This document shows, piece after piece, positions 55,835-64,000 of a DNA stretch of 64,000 bases (its first letter is position 1; the number at the start of each line of letters is the position of its first letter). The translations under genes were made by a program, and so were the position numbers. This DNA is from Bosea vestrisii. Lineage in GTDB: Bacteria; Pseudomonadota; Alphaproteobacteria; Rhizobiales; Beijerinckiaceae. The notes below the pieces were generated by a model. The model worked only from the letters and a program-made list of their open reading frames with translations. It was not told where the DNA came from and did no database searches. The stretch is taken from positions 4,244,001 through 4,308,000 of the forward strand of contig NZ_CP126307.1 in assembly GCF_030144325.1 (NCBI RefSeq), given 5' to 3'.

Positions 55835-56045
55835 GTCTTTCCGGGACCCGCAAGGCGGCGAGCCCGGAAACCATGACCACGACGCCGCTCCAGGTCGTCA
55901 TGCTCGCCCTTGTGGCGAGCATCCACGTCTTGAACACCGTCCTCGATGAAGGAATACGTGGATGGTCGGGACAAGCCCGACCATGACGGAAAGGGCGGTG
56001 GTCATGGGTTCCGGGCTCAGGCCTTCGGCCTGCCCCGGAATGACG
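55835..56045. repeat. Cluster of palindromic intergenic repeats
   Basis: Several perfect or near-perfect hairpins are packed in ~210 bp: TTTCCGGG/CCCGGAAA (55838-55870), ATGCTCGCC/GGCGAGCAT (55900-55922), CATCCACGT/ACGTGGATG (55920-55964), ATGGTCGGG/CCCGACCAT (55962-55984), and a GGCTCAGGCC/GGCCTGCCCC-type stem near 56017-56036. Outer arms of the first recur at 46713. It lies between convergent genes and probably also terminates both. Confidence 0.75.
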
Positions 56046-56066
56046 CCGCGTTTCTGAAACCTGCTC

Positions 56067-57299
56067 TTACAGCCCCAGCTTCTTCTTCCGCTGCCCAAGC
56101 GTGCGCAGGCGCAGTGCGTTGAGCTTGATGAAGCCGGCGGCGTCGCGATGGTCGTAGGCGACCGCGCCTTCCTCGAAGGTGACGAGATCCTGATCGTAGA
56201 GCGAGTAGGGGCTGGAGCGGCCGATGACGTGGACGCCGCCCTTGTAGAGCTTGAGCCGCACCTGGCCGGCCACGAACTCCTGACTCTTGTCGATCAGCGC
56301 CTGCAGCATCTCGCGCTCGGGCGAGAACCAGAAGCCGTTATAGATCAGCTCGGCATATTGCGGCATGATCTGGTCCTTGAGATGGGCGGCGCCGCGATCG
56401 AGCGTGATCGACTCGATGGCGCGATGCGCGACAGCGAGGATCGTGCCGCCGGGCGTCTCGTACATGCCGCGGCTCTTCATGCCGACGAAGCGGTTCTCGA
56501 CCAGGTCGAGCCGGCCGATGCCGTTGGCGCGACCGAGCTCGTTGAGCTTGGCCAGCAGCGTCGCCGGCGAGAGCTTGACGCCGTCGATCGCAGTCGCATC
56601 GCCCTTCTCGAAGTCGATCGAGATTACCGTCGGCTTGTCGGGGGCGTCCTCCGGCGAGATCGTGCGCGAATAGACGTAATCAGGCACTTCCTGGGCCGGG
56701 TCTTCCAGCACCTTGCCCTCCGAAGAGGCGTGCAGCAGGTTGGCGTCGACCGAGAACGGCGCCTCGCCGCGCTTGTCCTTGGCGATCGGGATCTGGTGCT
56801 GCTCGGCGAAGGCGAGAAGCTGCTCGCGCGAGCGCAGGTCCCATTCGCGCCAGGGCGCGATGACGACGACGTCGGGCTTCAGCGCATAGGCGGTCAGTTC
56901 GAAGCGGACCTGGTCGTTGCCCTTGCCGGTCGCGCCATGCGAGATCGCGTCGGCGCCGACCTTCTCGGCGATCTCGATCAGCTTCTGGCCAATCAGCGGC
57001 CGGGCGATCGAGGTGCCCAGCAGGTAGACGCCTTCATAGGAGGCATTGGCCCGGAACATCGGGAAGACGTAGTCGCGCACGAACTCCTCGCGCAGGTCTT
57101 CGATATAGATGTTCTCCGGCTTGATGCCGAGCAGCAGCGCCTTGTCGCGGGCCGGGCCGAGCTCCTCGCCCTGGCCGAGATCGGCGGTGAAGGTCACGAC
57201 CTCGCATTGATAGGTGGTCTGCAGCCACTTCAGGATGATCGAGGTGTCGAGCCCGCCGGAATAGGCGAGCACGACTTTGTTGACGCGCTTGTCTGCCAT
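56067..57299 (-). CDS. argG: Argininosuccinate synthase
   Basis: A 410-residue enzyme joining citrulline and aspartate with ATP in arginine synthesis. The N-terminal P-loop is VVLAYSGGLDTSIILKWL, citrulline/aspartate contacts are in ANASYEGVYLLGTSIARPLI and GATGKGNDQVRFE, and SHGATGKGN is diagnostic. C-terminal SPYSLYDQDLVTFEEGAVAYDHRDAAGFIKLNALRLRTLGQRKK is typical of the alphaproteobacterial type. I start at the ATG at 57299 (MADKRVNKVVLAYSGG); the frame extends further without a ribosome site. It stands alone, as argG often does here. Confidence 0.97.
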   Translation of the reverse strand: MADKRVNKVVLAYSGGLDTSIILKWLQTTYQCEVVTFTADLGQGEELGPARDKALLLGIKPENIYIEDLREEFVRDYVFPMFRANASYEGVYLLGTSIARPLIGQKLIEIAEKVGADAISHGATGKGNDQVRFELTAYALKPDVVVIAPWREWDLRSREQLLAFAEQHQIPIAKDKRGEAPFSVDANLLHASSEGKVLEDPAQEVPDYVYSRTISPEDAPDKPTVISIDFEKGDATAIDGVKLSPATLLAKLNELGRANGIGRLDLVENRFVGMKSRGMYETPGGTILAVAHRAIESITLDRGAAHLKDQIMPQYAELIYNGFWFSPEREMLQALIDKSQEFVAGQVRLKLYKGGVHVIGRSSPYSLYDQDLVTFEEGAVAYDHRDAAGFIKLNALRLRTLGQRKKKLGL

Positions 57300-57554
57300 G
57301 GACGTAGTCTTCCTGCAGTGGCGGCACGAAAGATCGTGCACAGTGTGAGAACGCGGCTTTCCCGGCCGCATTTCGGACGTATCCGCGCACTATCGCAGGG
57401 CTCGGGGCGACGCAATCGGAACCTTCTGATCGATTGTGCGTCATCGTTTGATGGATCGCTGTCCGGCGGCGCGTTTGCGGCTTCTGGCTTGCGGGCCGAT
57501 TCGCGGGGGCGGAGAGTCGGCTCAGTTTTTCAGCCGCTCTCGCGTGGAGGTTTG

Positions 57555-58163
57555 ATGCCGAATCGTCCTGTTCTGGATTTCTGGTACGAGTTCGCATCGA
57601 CCTATTCCTGCCTGAGTGCCTTGCGGATCGAAGAGCTGGCCGATGCAGCTGGCGTCAGCGTGCGCTGGCGGCCCTTCCTGCTCGGCCCGATCTTCGCCGC
57701 CCAGGGTTGGACCAACTCGCCATTCAATCTCTACCCCAACAAGGGCCGCTATATGTGGCGTGACGTGGCGCGCCGTGCCGCCCGCAACGGGCTGACCATC
57801 ACGCGCCCGGAGACTTTCCCTCAGAACTCGCTGATTGCGGCGCGGTTGGCGCTTGCGGGGCGGGAGGCCGGCTGGATGCCCACTTTTTCCAGGGCGCTGT
57901 TCCGTTCCGAGTTCTGCGAAGGCCGCAACATTGCCGAGGAGGCAGTGCTGAGTGCTGCCCTGCGTGAGGCGGGTGCCGACCCCTCGGCCGCCTTTGCCAC
58001 CTCGCGCAGCGAGGAAGTCAAGGGCCGGCTCAAGGCCGAGACCGAGCTCGCCAAGTCGCTCGGCATCTTCGGTGCTCCGACCTTCGTCACTGGCGATGGC
58101 GAGCTGTTCTGGGGCGACGACAGGCTGGAGGAAGCACTCGCCTGGGCGAAGGACGGGCGCTAG
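57555..58163 (+). CDS. DsbA-family 2-hydroxychromene-2-carboxylate isomerase-like protein
   Basis: A 202-residue thioredoxin-fold protein of the DsbA/HCCA-isomerase group (kappa-GST-like). VLDFWYEFASTYSCLSALRIEELADAAG shows the S-x-Y-S-C arrangement at the active site, and GIFGAPTFVTGDGELFWGDDRLEEALAW is the family C-terminus with the cis-Pro (GAPTF). It would isomerise a glutathione adduct or act on aromatic ring-cleavage products; a broad detoxification role is possible. TGGAGG precedes the ATG at 57555. It converges on htpX, whose predicted end abuts its stop. Confidence 0.9.
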   Translation: MPNRPVLDFWYEFASTYSCLSALRIEELADAAGVSVRWRPFLLGPIFAAQGWTNSPFNLYPNKGRYMWRDVARRAARNGLTITRPETFPQNSLIAARLALAGREAGWMPTFSRALFRSEFCEGRNIAEEAVLSAALREAGADPSAAFATSRSEEVKGRLKAETELAKSLGIFGAPTFVTGDGELFWGDDRLEEALAWAKDGR

Positions 58164-59228
58164 CCGCCTGCCGGGGGGCCGGCCGCGACCATGGTCCATG
58201 CGCGGCCGAGGTCTCGGCGATCTCGGGCAAGGTCTGGCGCTCACTGATTTTCGGCGGGCCGGGCGCTGCCTGGGGGGCAGGCGCCCGCCGGCGGTCTGCA
58301 CCAACGCCTGCACACGCTTGGTGACGGAGGGGTGGGTCGAGAACAAATCGGCGAAATCGTCAGGATCGTTCTCGAAGCACATGTCCATTACGCCCGACGG
58401 CACGTTGTCGATGTCGGCGCGGCCGGAGATTTTCAGCAGCGCCGAGATCATCGCGTCCGGGTTCTTGGTCAGCTCCACCGCCCCGGCATCTGCGAGGTAT
58501 TCTCTCGCCCGCGACAGCGACAGCCGGATCACCACTGCGAGCAGCCAGGCGACGGCGATCACTGCGAAGCCCAGGACGATCGCAAAGCCGCTGCCTTTCT
58601 TGTCGCCGTCGGAGGAGATACGCACCCGCCCGAGATTGCGGAACACGACCTCGCCGACGAAGGAGATGATGCCGGCGATCACCACGGCGATCACCATCAG
58701 CCTGACGTCGCCATTGCGGATATGGGTCAGCTCATGGGCGATCACCGCTTCGATCTCGGCGTCGTTGAGTTGCTCGATCAGCCCGGTTGTCAGCGTCACC
58801 GTGAACTGCTTGTCGTTGACGCCGCTGGCGAAGGCGTTGAGCGCATCGCTCTGGATGATGGCGAGCTTCGGCGTCACCATGCCGCGCGAGATGCAGAGAT
58901 TCTCCAGCATCCGGTAGAGCTTGGGCTGAGCCTCCCGCGTCACGCCCTCGGCGCCCGAGACCGCCTCGATCAGTCCGACATTGATCTTGAAGCCGATCAA
59001 GACCCAGGCGGCCGTGCCGAGGGTGATGAAGGGCAGCCAGGCCCAGAAGCGCTGGCCGACGAAGTTCAGCACCGTGCGTCCGCGCGGCACGCCGACATAG
59101 CCGTAGCCGACCAGCATCACGCCCCAAACGGTGAGATAGACCATCAGGAAGAGCCCGATGATCAGGGCGATCGACCGGGTCCGGTTGTTGCGCTGATGGG
59201 TGTAGAGCCCGAAGGCTTCCCCCGGCAT
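58160..59228 (-). CDS. M48-family zinc metalloprotease HtpX-like (C-terminal frameshift)
   Basis: Inner-membrane protease for membrane-protein quality control. It has four spans, the zinc motif HELTH at residues 165-169, the third ligand in AREYLADAGAVEL, and STHPSVTKRVQAL after the catalytic domain. The frame as given runs on past VQTAGGRLPP into a meaningless Arg/Pro tail antisense to the neighbour (to 57522). Adding one base to the G6 run at 58272-58277 gives LPPQAAPGPPKISERQTLPEIAETSAAHGPW. A second similar run at 58174-58179 would bring a stop at 58160 into frame, for about 356 residues. LemA is 34 bp upstream in the same operon. The gene symbol is withheld because the C-terminus differs from classical HtpX. 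Confidence 0.85.
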
Positions 59229-59262
59229 CGCCGCAGCTCCGCTGTGAGGCCTCTTTAGGCGC

Positions 59263-59820
59263 TCAGAACTTTACGGTGGGTGCAACTTCGATCTGCTTGC
59301 GCGTCTCGTCGCCGACATCGAAGAATTCGCGCGGGGCAAAGCCCATCTGCGGCGCGAAGAATACCGCCGGGAAGGCCTGGATCGCCGCGTTGAACTCGCT
59401 GACCGCGTTGTTGAAGAAGCGCCGGGCCGCCGCGAGCTTGTCCTCGACATTGCCGAGGTCCTGCTGGAGCTGCTGGAAGTTCGCGCTCGCCTTGAGGTCC
59501 GGATAGGCCTCGCCCAGCGCCAGCAGGCGGCCGACCGCGCCGGTCAGCTGCTGCTCGGCCGCCGCCTGGTCGTGCGGGCCGGACGCGGCCTGCGCCTGGT
59601 TGCGCGCCTGGATCACTGCGTCGAAGGTTTCCTTCTCGTGGCTGGCATAGCCCTTCACGGTCTCGACCAGGTTCGGGATCAGGTCGTGGCGCTGCTTCAA
59701 CTGCACGTCGATGTCGGCGAAGGCCTGGTTGACGCGCTGGCGCATCGCGACCAGCCCATTATAGGTCATGATCAGCCAGACCACGACGACGACGATCAGT
59801 CCAAGGACGACCCAACCCAT
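59263..59820 (-). CDS. lemA: LemA family protein
   Basis: A 185-residue membrane-anchored coiled-coil protein. One N-terminal span (MGWVVLGLIVVVVVWLIMTYNGLV) is followed by the family core VNQAFADIDVQLKQRHDLIPNLVETVKGYASHEKETFDAVIQARNQAQAA and the C-terminal FFAPQMGFAPREFFDVGDETRKQIEVAPTVKF. LemA genes commonly sit before a membrane M48 protease gene, as here, and may present or organise its substrates. The ATG at 59820 has GGAGAACACC upstream. Confidence 0.95.
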   Translation of the reverse strand: MGWVVLGLIVVVVVWLIMTYNGLVAMRQRVNQAFADIDVQLKQRHDLIPNLVETVKGYASHEKETFDAVIQARNQAQAASGPHDQAAAEQQLTGAVGRLLALGEAYPDLKASANFQQLQQDLGNVEDKLAAARRFFNNAVSEFNAAIQAFPAVFFAPQMGFAPREFFDVGDETRKQIEVAPTVKF

Positions 59821-59933
59821 GGTGTTCTCCTCCGGCACAGGCGATCTTGCGGCACAGGCGATCTCGCCGGCAACCTTGCATGAAGGGCGACGGTAGGGAA
59901 GCTGCCGCCGCCTGCAGCGAGCGCTTGCGCCGG

Positions 59934-61175
59934 TCAGGCCAGCTTTCCGACGCTGCTGCGCGCGATCATCCGGACCGTGGCGATCACCGCGACTGCCGAG
60001 ATCGCCGTCGCCAGCGAGAACAGCGCGCCATAGCCCAGCGTGTCGGCGAGCTTGCCCGCCAGCATCGAGCCGGCGAGATAGACCAGCAATTGCGCGCAGG
60101 CGAGGATGGTGAAGTCGGTTCCCGGCTGCTCCGAGGTCGTCACCGCCATGAACAGCGAATAGAGCGCGACGATCTCCATATAGCGGATCAACGTCTGGAA
60201 GCCGGCGGCGCCGAACAGCGGCCAGGCTCCGACGACGGCCCCCAGCCCATGGCAGGCGAAGAGCAGGAAGCAGAGCGTGCGCATGCTTCCGAGCAAAGCG
60301 AGCACGAAGGCGATGCCCTGGCGCTTGACCAGCCAGGCCGCGATCGCTGAACCGGCGAGGCCGGCCGTCGTTGCCGATATCCCGGAGAGATAGCCGATCT
60401 GGTTGAGCGGCACGCCGGCATCGACCAGGTAAGAGCCCTCCATCGCCTTCACCAGGCCCTCGCTCGCCCGGTAGATCAGTGCGATCCAGAGGATCTGGCG
60501 CGCCTCCGGCCGGCGCAGGAAGGCGCGGATCGAGGGACGCTTCGCCGCCTCGGCCGGCGTCGGATCACCCTCTCGCATCATCGCCGCCGCGACGAGCGGC
60601 AAGAGCGAGATCGCGGCGATGGTGACCAGCATGCCGGTCCAGCCGATATAATGGTGCAGGACGAGGCCGAGCGTACCGCCGATCACGACTCCGAAAGCGA
60701 TCGAGCCGCCCTGGATGGCGTTGCCGATGGCGCGGTCGGCCTCCGGCAGATATTTTGCGGCATAGCCGTCGGTGGCGATGTCCTGGGTCGAGATCAGCAG
60801 CGAGGCGACAAAGCCGATCGCGATGATCTTGCCGACATCGAGCGGCCCGACCGCGATCAGCGCGAGGATGCACAGGATCGTGCCGGTCTGGGTGATGAAG
60901 ACCCAGCCGGCCCGGTGCGCCCGCGCGAACGGCCTGATCCGGTCGATCCACGGCGCCCAGACGAATTTGAGCACCAGCGGCAGCAAGAGGATGCTCATGT
61001 AACCGATGGCGGTGCGCGAGACGCCGGCCTCGCGCATGATCGGCGGCAGCGCCGCGACGAAGAGATAGGACGGGATCGCCTGCGCGAGATACAAGCCCCC
61101 GAGTACGGCGAAGAGCCGGTAACGGGCGGCATTGTTCGCTGGTGCAGCGCCGATGGCCGCTTCGCTCGCGCTCAT
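59934..61175 (-). CDS. MFS transporter, siderophore-uptake (RhtX/FptX)-like
   Basis: A 413-residue permease with about 12 spans. The motif GYMSILLLPLVLKFVWAPWIDRI after the third span and STQDIATDGYAAKYLPEADRAIGNAIQGGSIAFGVVIGG are shared by AmpG-like and RhtX/FptX-type importers. Position in an operon with a TonB-dependent receptor favours the siderophore type, which replaces an ABC system for inner-membrane passage. The ATG at 61175 overlaps the stop of the small gene upstream (ATGA). AmpG-type muropeptide import is the alternative; no beta-lactamase or recycling genes are nearby to support it. Confidence 0.85.
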   Translation of the reverse strand: MSASEAAIGAAPANNAARYRLFAVLGGLYLAQAIPSYLFVAALPPIMREAGVSRTAIGYMSILLLPLVLKFVWAPWIDRIRPFARAHRAGWVFITQTGTILCILALIAVGPLDVGKIIAIGFVASLLISTQDIATDGYAAKYLPEADRAIGNAIQGGSIAFGVVIGGTLGLVLHHYIGWTGMLVTIAAISLLPLVAAAMMREGDPTPAEAAKRPSIRAFLRRPEARQILWIALIYRASEGLVKAMEGSYLVDAGVPLNQIGYLSGISATTAGLAGSAIAAWLVKRQGIAFVLALLGSMRTLCFLLFACHGLGAVVGAWPLFGAAGFQTLIRYMEIVALYSLFMAVTTSEQPGTDFTILACAQLLVYLAGSMLAGKLADTLGYGALFSLATAISAVAVIATVRMIARSSVGKLA

Positions 61176-61543
61176 GCCGCCCTCCGGTGCTTCAGCAGGA
61201 AGGCGCGCGCCGCCGCCTCGTCGGTCTCCAGGCTGATCGGAAAGGGCCACAGCCGGCGGAAGACATCGGCCATCGCCTCGGTCGCGCCAGGGCGCACGAT
61301 GGCGCAGGCGCCGCAGAGCGTGCCGAACTGGGCCCGCGTCCGCTTGAACCAGAGCGCCTGCTCGCGCTCGCCGGCCTGGGACAGCTTGCCGCCGCCGCCG
61401 AAGATGGTGAGCAGCAGGAAAGACTCCTCGCGTTTGCCGAGTTCAGCGAGCGCGTCGAGATAGGCGCGCTCGTCATTGTCGGCATAGGGCGGCGTGAAGC
61501 GCAGCGTCACGATGCCCTGGGCGTCGCTGTCGAGGCTGACCAT
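61172..61543 (-). CDS. Small conserved protein of the TonB-receptor/MFS operon
   Basis: A 123-residue cytosolic protein with strand-helix alternation (IVTLRFTPPYADNDERAYLDALAELGKREESFLLLTIFGGG, WFKRTRAQFGTLCGACAIVRPGATEAMADVFRRLWPFPISLETDEAAARAFL). The layout resembles a SpoIIAA-like/STAS single domain, a tentative fold call. Two bases separate it from the receptor gene, and its stop overlaps the transporter start, so all three are one operon. No function known; a regulatory or trafficking role in siderophore uptake is plausible. Confidence 0.75.
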   Translation of the reverse strand: MVSLDSDAQGIVTLRFTPPYADNDERAYLDALAELGKREESFLLLTIFGGGGKLSQAGEREQALWFKRTRAQFGTLCGACAIVRPGATEAMADVFRRLWPFPISLETDEAAARAFLLKHRRAA

Positions 61544-61545
61544 CG

Positions 61546-63778
61546 TCAGAAGGTCTTGCGGAAGCCGAGCGTCACGGTGCGGCCCCAGGCATAGTTGGCG
61601 AGGTTGCGCACCGAGGTCGCGGTCGGGTTCTGGTAGTTCCGGTCGAACAGGTTGTTGACCGCGACATAGGCCTCGCCCTCGAGCACCGGCGCGGTGAAGG
61701 CGACGTTCATGGTGGCGGCGCCCTTCAGCTTGTTTCGGGTGCCACGCAGATCGGTCGCAACGTCGCGATCGGAGAACGCCTCGCCCTCGACCCGCAGCTG
61801 CATGCCGTTGGTGAAGCGGTAGCTGCCATAGAGCATGCCGCGATAGGGCGAGCCGATGCGGTTGTTCGGCAGGGCGCTGTCGAGCTTGCGGTCGCCATTG
61901 GTGTCGTAGCGACCCTCCCGATAGGCCAGCACGGTGCCGATGGTGAACTGCTCGGTCACGGCGACGTCGCCAGTCGCCTCGACACCCCAGATCCGCTCCT
62001 TCTGCTGCGAGATCGTGTTGCTCGCCTGGTCGAAGGTCACGCCCTTGCCGGAGGTGCTGATGAAGCCGGTCAGCGAGCCCTTGAAGATGCCGTGGCTGCC
62101 GCGGATGCCGAGCTCGTAATTGTTCACGATCTGCGCTTCGGGCGCGATTGTGCTGTAGCTGACATTGCGCCGGTTGGCCGGCAGGCAGTTCGGGTTGGCG
62201 ACCGGGCAGGCGAAGGCGGTGGAGATGCCGGCGCGGCGGGTGAAGGCGCCGACATCCGGCAGCGCGAAGCCCTGCGAGAAGCCGCCGAAGATCTCGCTGC
62301 TCTCGGAGAGCTTGACCGTCGCGCCGAGATTGCCGGTCCAGGCCTTGTAGTCGAAGTTGCCACCGGTAACGTTGAGGGCCGGCAGCACGAAGCTCTGGAA
62401 GCCCAGCGCATTGTTGGCGGCCACCGCCGCATAGGCGGCCGGGCGGACATAGTCGCTGACCGCAAGCGAGAAATACTCGTAGCGCAGGCCACCGCGCAGG
62501 GTGATGCGCTCGCCGATCGGGATCTGCAGCTGGCCGAAGGCGGCACTCGTCGTCTGCTTCAGCGGTGTGAACACGTCCTGGCCGCTGGTCAGGGTCTGCC
62601 AGGTCTTCTCATGGCTGAGGTCGCCGCCCCAGGTGAACTTGGCGCCCGGCAGCAGCCGGTCGAGCGGGGGTGTCGATCGTCAGGTTCACGCCGCCGCGCT
62701 GCGAATAGAGCGTGGTCTGGTTGTCCGGGCTCGTCGGCGAAGCCGGGTTGAAGGAGTAGTAGACTTGGCTGTTGTAAGGGTAGGAGAAGGTCGAGAAATT
62801 GAAGCGCTTCTTGATGTCGTTGTAGTAGCCGAGCACGCTGAGCTTGCCGAGGGCGAAGTCGCTGTCGCTGTAGCGCAGCGAGACCGACTTGGTGTCCTCG
62901 ATGACGTTCTGCCCGGTATAGAGCTGCGTCCGGTCCGGCCGGGCGAAGGGCGCGGCGTAGTTGGTCAGGTATTTCGGGTCCTGATCGAAGGCGATCAGCG
63001 AGCCCTGCAGTTCGATGCGCTTGCTGGCGTCGAAATCATAGCCGAGCTTGGCGAGCAGGTTGCCGGCCTTGTAGCGGTCGCCGCCGCCCTGGCCGAGCAG
63101 TCCATCGGAAGGCAATTCGCGCCCTCTGCCGTCATAGGTGCGTCCGGCGCCGCGGCCGCTGCCTGAGATCAGGTAGTCGAAGCCGTCAGGAATCTTGCCG
63201 GAGACGGTCACAGAAGCCTCGGGCGCCAGCGAGCGGCCGAGAGCCTGGGTGAAGCCGCGCACGGCGGTGTTGACTGTCACGCGTGGCTTGCCGTCCGCGG
63301 CCTTCTTGGTGATGAAATTGACCGTGCCGCCGGTCGCGCCGGCACCGTAGAGGCTGGACGCTCCGGCGACCATCTCGATGCGCTCGACCGTGTTGAGATC
63401 GATCAGCGCGAGGATGCGCGAGACATCGCGTAGCGGCGTGTTCATCGGCACGCCGTCGATCAGCACGAGCAGGTCGCGGCCGCGATAATTCTCCGAGGCG
63501 CTCGACACCGTCTGCGTCGACATCGAATAGCCGGGCACCAGCTTGCCGAGCGCGGCCGCGGCGTTCGGGCTGAACTTGAGCTGCTCCTCGATCTGAGCCC
63601 GGTCGAGCACCTGGATCGATTGCGGCGTCTCGGCCGTGCTGCGCTCGGTGCGCGCCGCCGTGACGGTGATCGTGTCGAGATCGATCACGTTCGTCTGGGG
63701 TTGCGGCGACTGCGCCACCGCCGCCGAGGCGTAAAGCAGAGCCGGCAGGCTGATGGCGAGGGAAGCGCGCTTGCTCAT
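61546..63778 (-). CDS. TonB-dependent siderophore-type receptor (frameshifted)
   Basis: Outer-membrane 22-strand receptor. Signal peptide MSKRASLAISLPALLYASAAVAQ. The TonB box region is IDLDTITVTAART. The plug domain reads ETPQSIQVLDRAQIEEQ...ALGKLVPGYSMSTQ...GRDLLVLIDGVPMNTPLRDVS...IEMVAGASSLYGAGATGGTVNFITK. The barrel follows and ends in NLANYAWGRTVTLGFRKTF with the usual C-terminal Phe. The frame shifts at the G5 run 62666-62670; removing one base joins DTP to LDRLLPGAKFTWGGDLSHEKTWQ and gives 743 residues. The ligand is probably a ferric siderophore, since a RhtX/FptX-like permease follows. The start at 63778 is preceded by an AT-rich promoter region. Confidence 0.9.
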
Positions 63779-63873
63779 GAAGACACCTGTCGTCGTCGGT
63801 CCGGATCGGGGTCTGTGCACGAGAGTATCGCTCGCTGCCGCTCGATCTGAAGTTGTGATGCCGTTTCGATCTT

Positions 63874-63899
63874 AGTTTAGAACTAGAATAAACTAGTTT
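63874..63899. promoter_or_regulatory. AT-rich overlapping palindromes upstream of the TonB receptor operon
   Basis: AGTTTA (63874-63879) and TAAACT (63889-63894) are inverted around 9 bases, and the perfect palindrome AAACTAGTTT occupies 63890-63899. They lie about 100 bp before the receptor start in an otherwise GC-rich region. Iron-responsive repressors (Irr, RirA or Fur) are obvious candidates, but the match to any published box is not exact. Confidence 0.45.
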
Positions 63900-64000
63900 T
63901 ATTCGTTGATCTCTGCGGCGAAAAGCTCTGCATGCGTTGAGTTGTTGTGATCTCTAAAATTATATCTAAAGCATCATCTTGGACTTGCGCGAACGCGCTA

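Noticed and set aside
56148..58163. 671-codon plus-strand frame running antisense through argG into the DsbA-type gene
   Set aside because: Only its last 202 codons are real; the upstream part is antisense to argG.

Overview
This is a GC-rich chromosomal window whose gene set points to an alphaproteobacterium of the order Hyphomicrobiales, most like Bosea and its relatives. That assignment is inferred from protein style, gene order and codon use; no marker gene search was possible. The window has no rRNA, tRNA, CRISPR array or prophage that I can see. About two thirds of it is accessory catabolic and transport DNA (1 to about 33,000, plus 40,086-43,207). The rest is core housekeeping DNA (about 33,100-40,082 and 43,212-63,800).

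Layout. 1-2,872: the 3' end of a gamma-glutamyltransferase, an omega-amino-acid:pyruvate aminotransferase and a divergent XRE-cupin regulator. 3,100-3,464: a graveyard of gene fragments. 3,612-7,100: a catabolic cluster of TctC-type binding protein, polysaccharide-deacetylase-like hydrolase, fumarylacetoacetate-hydrolase-like enzyme and a GntR/FCD regulator with a visible palindromic operator. 7,760-18,706: a glycine-betaine-type ABC transporter (proX, proW, proV), then NIPSNAP protein, alpha/beta hydrolase, LLM flavin monooxygenase, aldehyde dehydrogenase, flavin reductase with a C-terminal extension and a PucR-type regulator, all on the minus strand, and an AA_synth (PF06684-like) gene diverging from the regulator. 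Together they look like a two-component-monooxygenase pathway for an unidentified, probably nitrogenous substrate. 18,809-19,690: an aminotransferase remnant cut off by a decayed IS6-type element. 19,877-30,993: a complete branched-chain-type ABC importer, LysR regulator, HyuA/HyuB hydantoinase/oxoprolinase pair, SDR dehydrogenase and HpcH/HpaI aldolase, reading as one import-and-degrade pathway. 31,324-33,055: insertion-sequence debris, two overlapping unknown genes and a KfrA-N-like mini-ORF.

33,143-40,082: hybrid histidine kinase, GNAT acyltransferase, NAD-dependent epimerase-like protein, QueG, glutathione transferase and UppP. 40,086-43,207: a LysR regulator divergent from a PrpF-family isomerase and a second TctC-type binding protein. 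43,212-47,675: Nth, a DUF2244 protein, an unknown membrane-anchored protein, a methyltransferase, an Ada-like alkyltransferase and an unknown exported protein. 48,133-51,765: dnaK and dnaJ, with a small exported unknown gene between them. 51,826-63,778: CsbD, an XRE regulator, a membrane protein, a phytase-like exported protein, ArgG, a DsbA-type isomerase, HtpX, LemA and an iron/siderophore-type uptake operon (TonB receptor, small protein, MFS transporter).

At least eight otherwise normal genes are broken by a single indel, each time inside a G or C homopolymer: proX, the LLM monooxygenase, aldehyde dehydrogenase, pucR, hyuA, GST, htpX and the TonB receptor. Restoring one base per gene (two in htpX) gives full family length. 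The likeliest reading is base-calling error in this assembly, so these are annotated as whole genes with the break stated.
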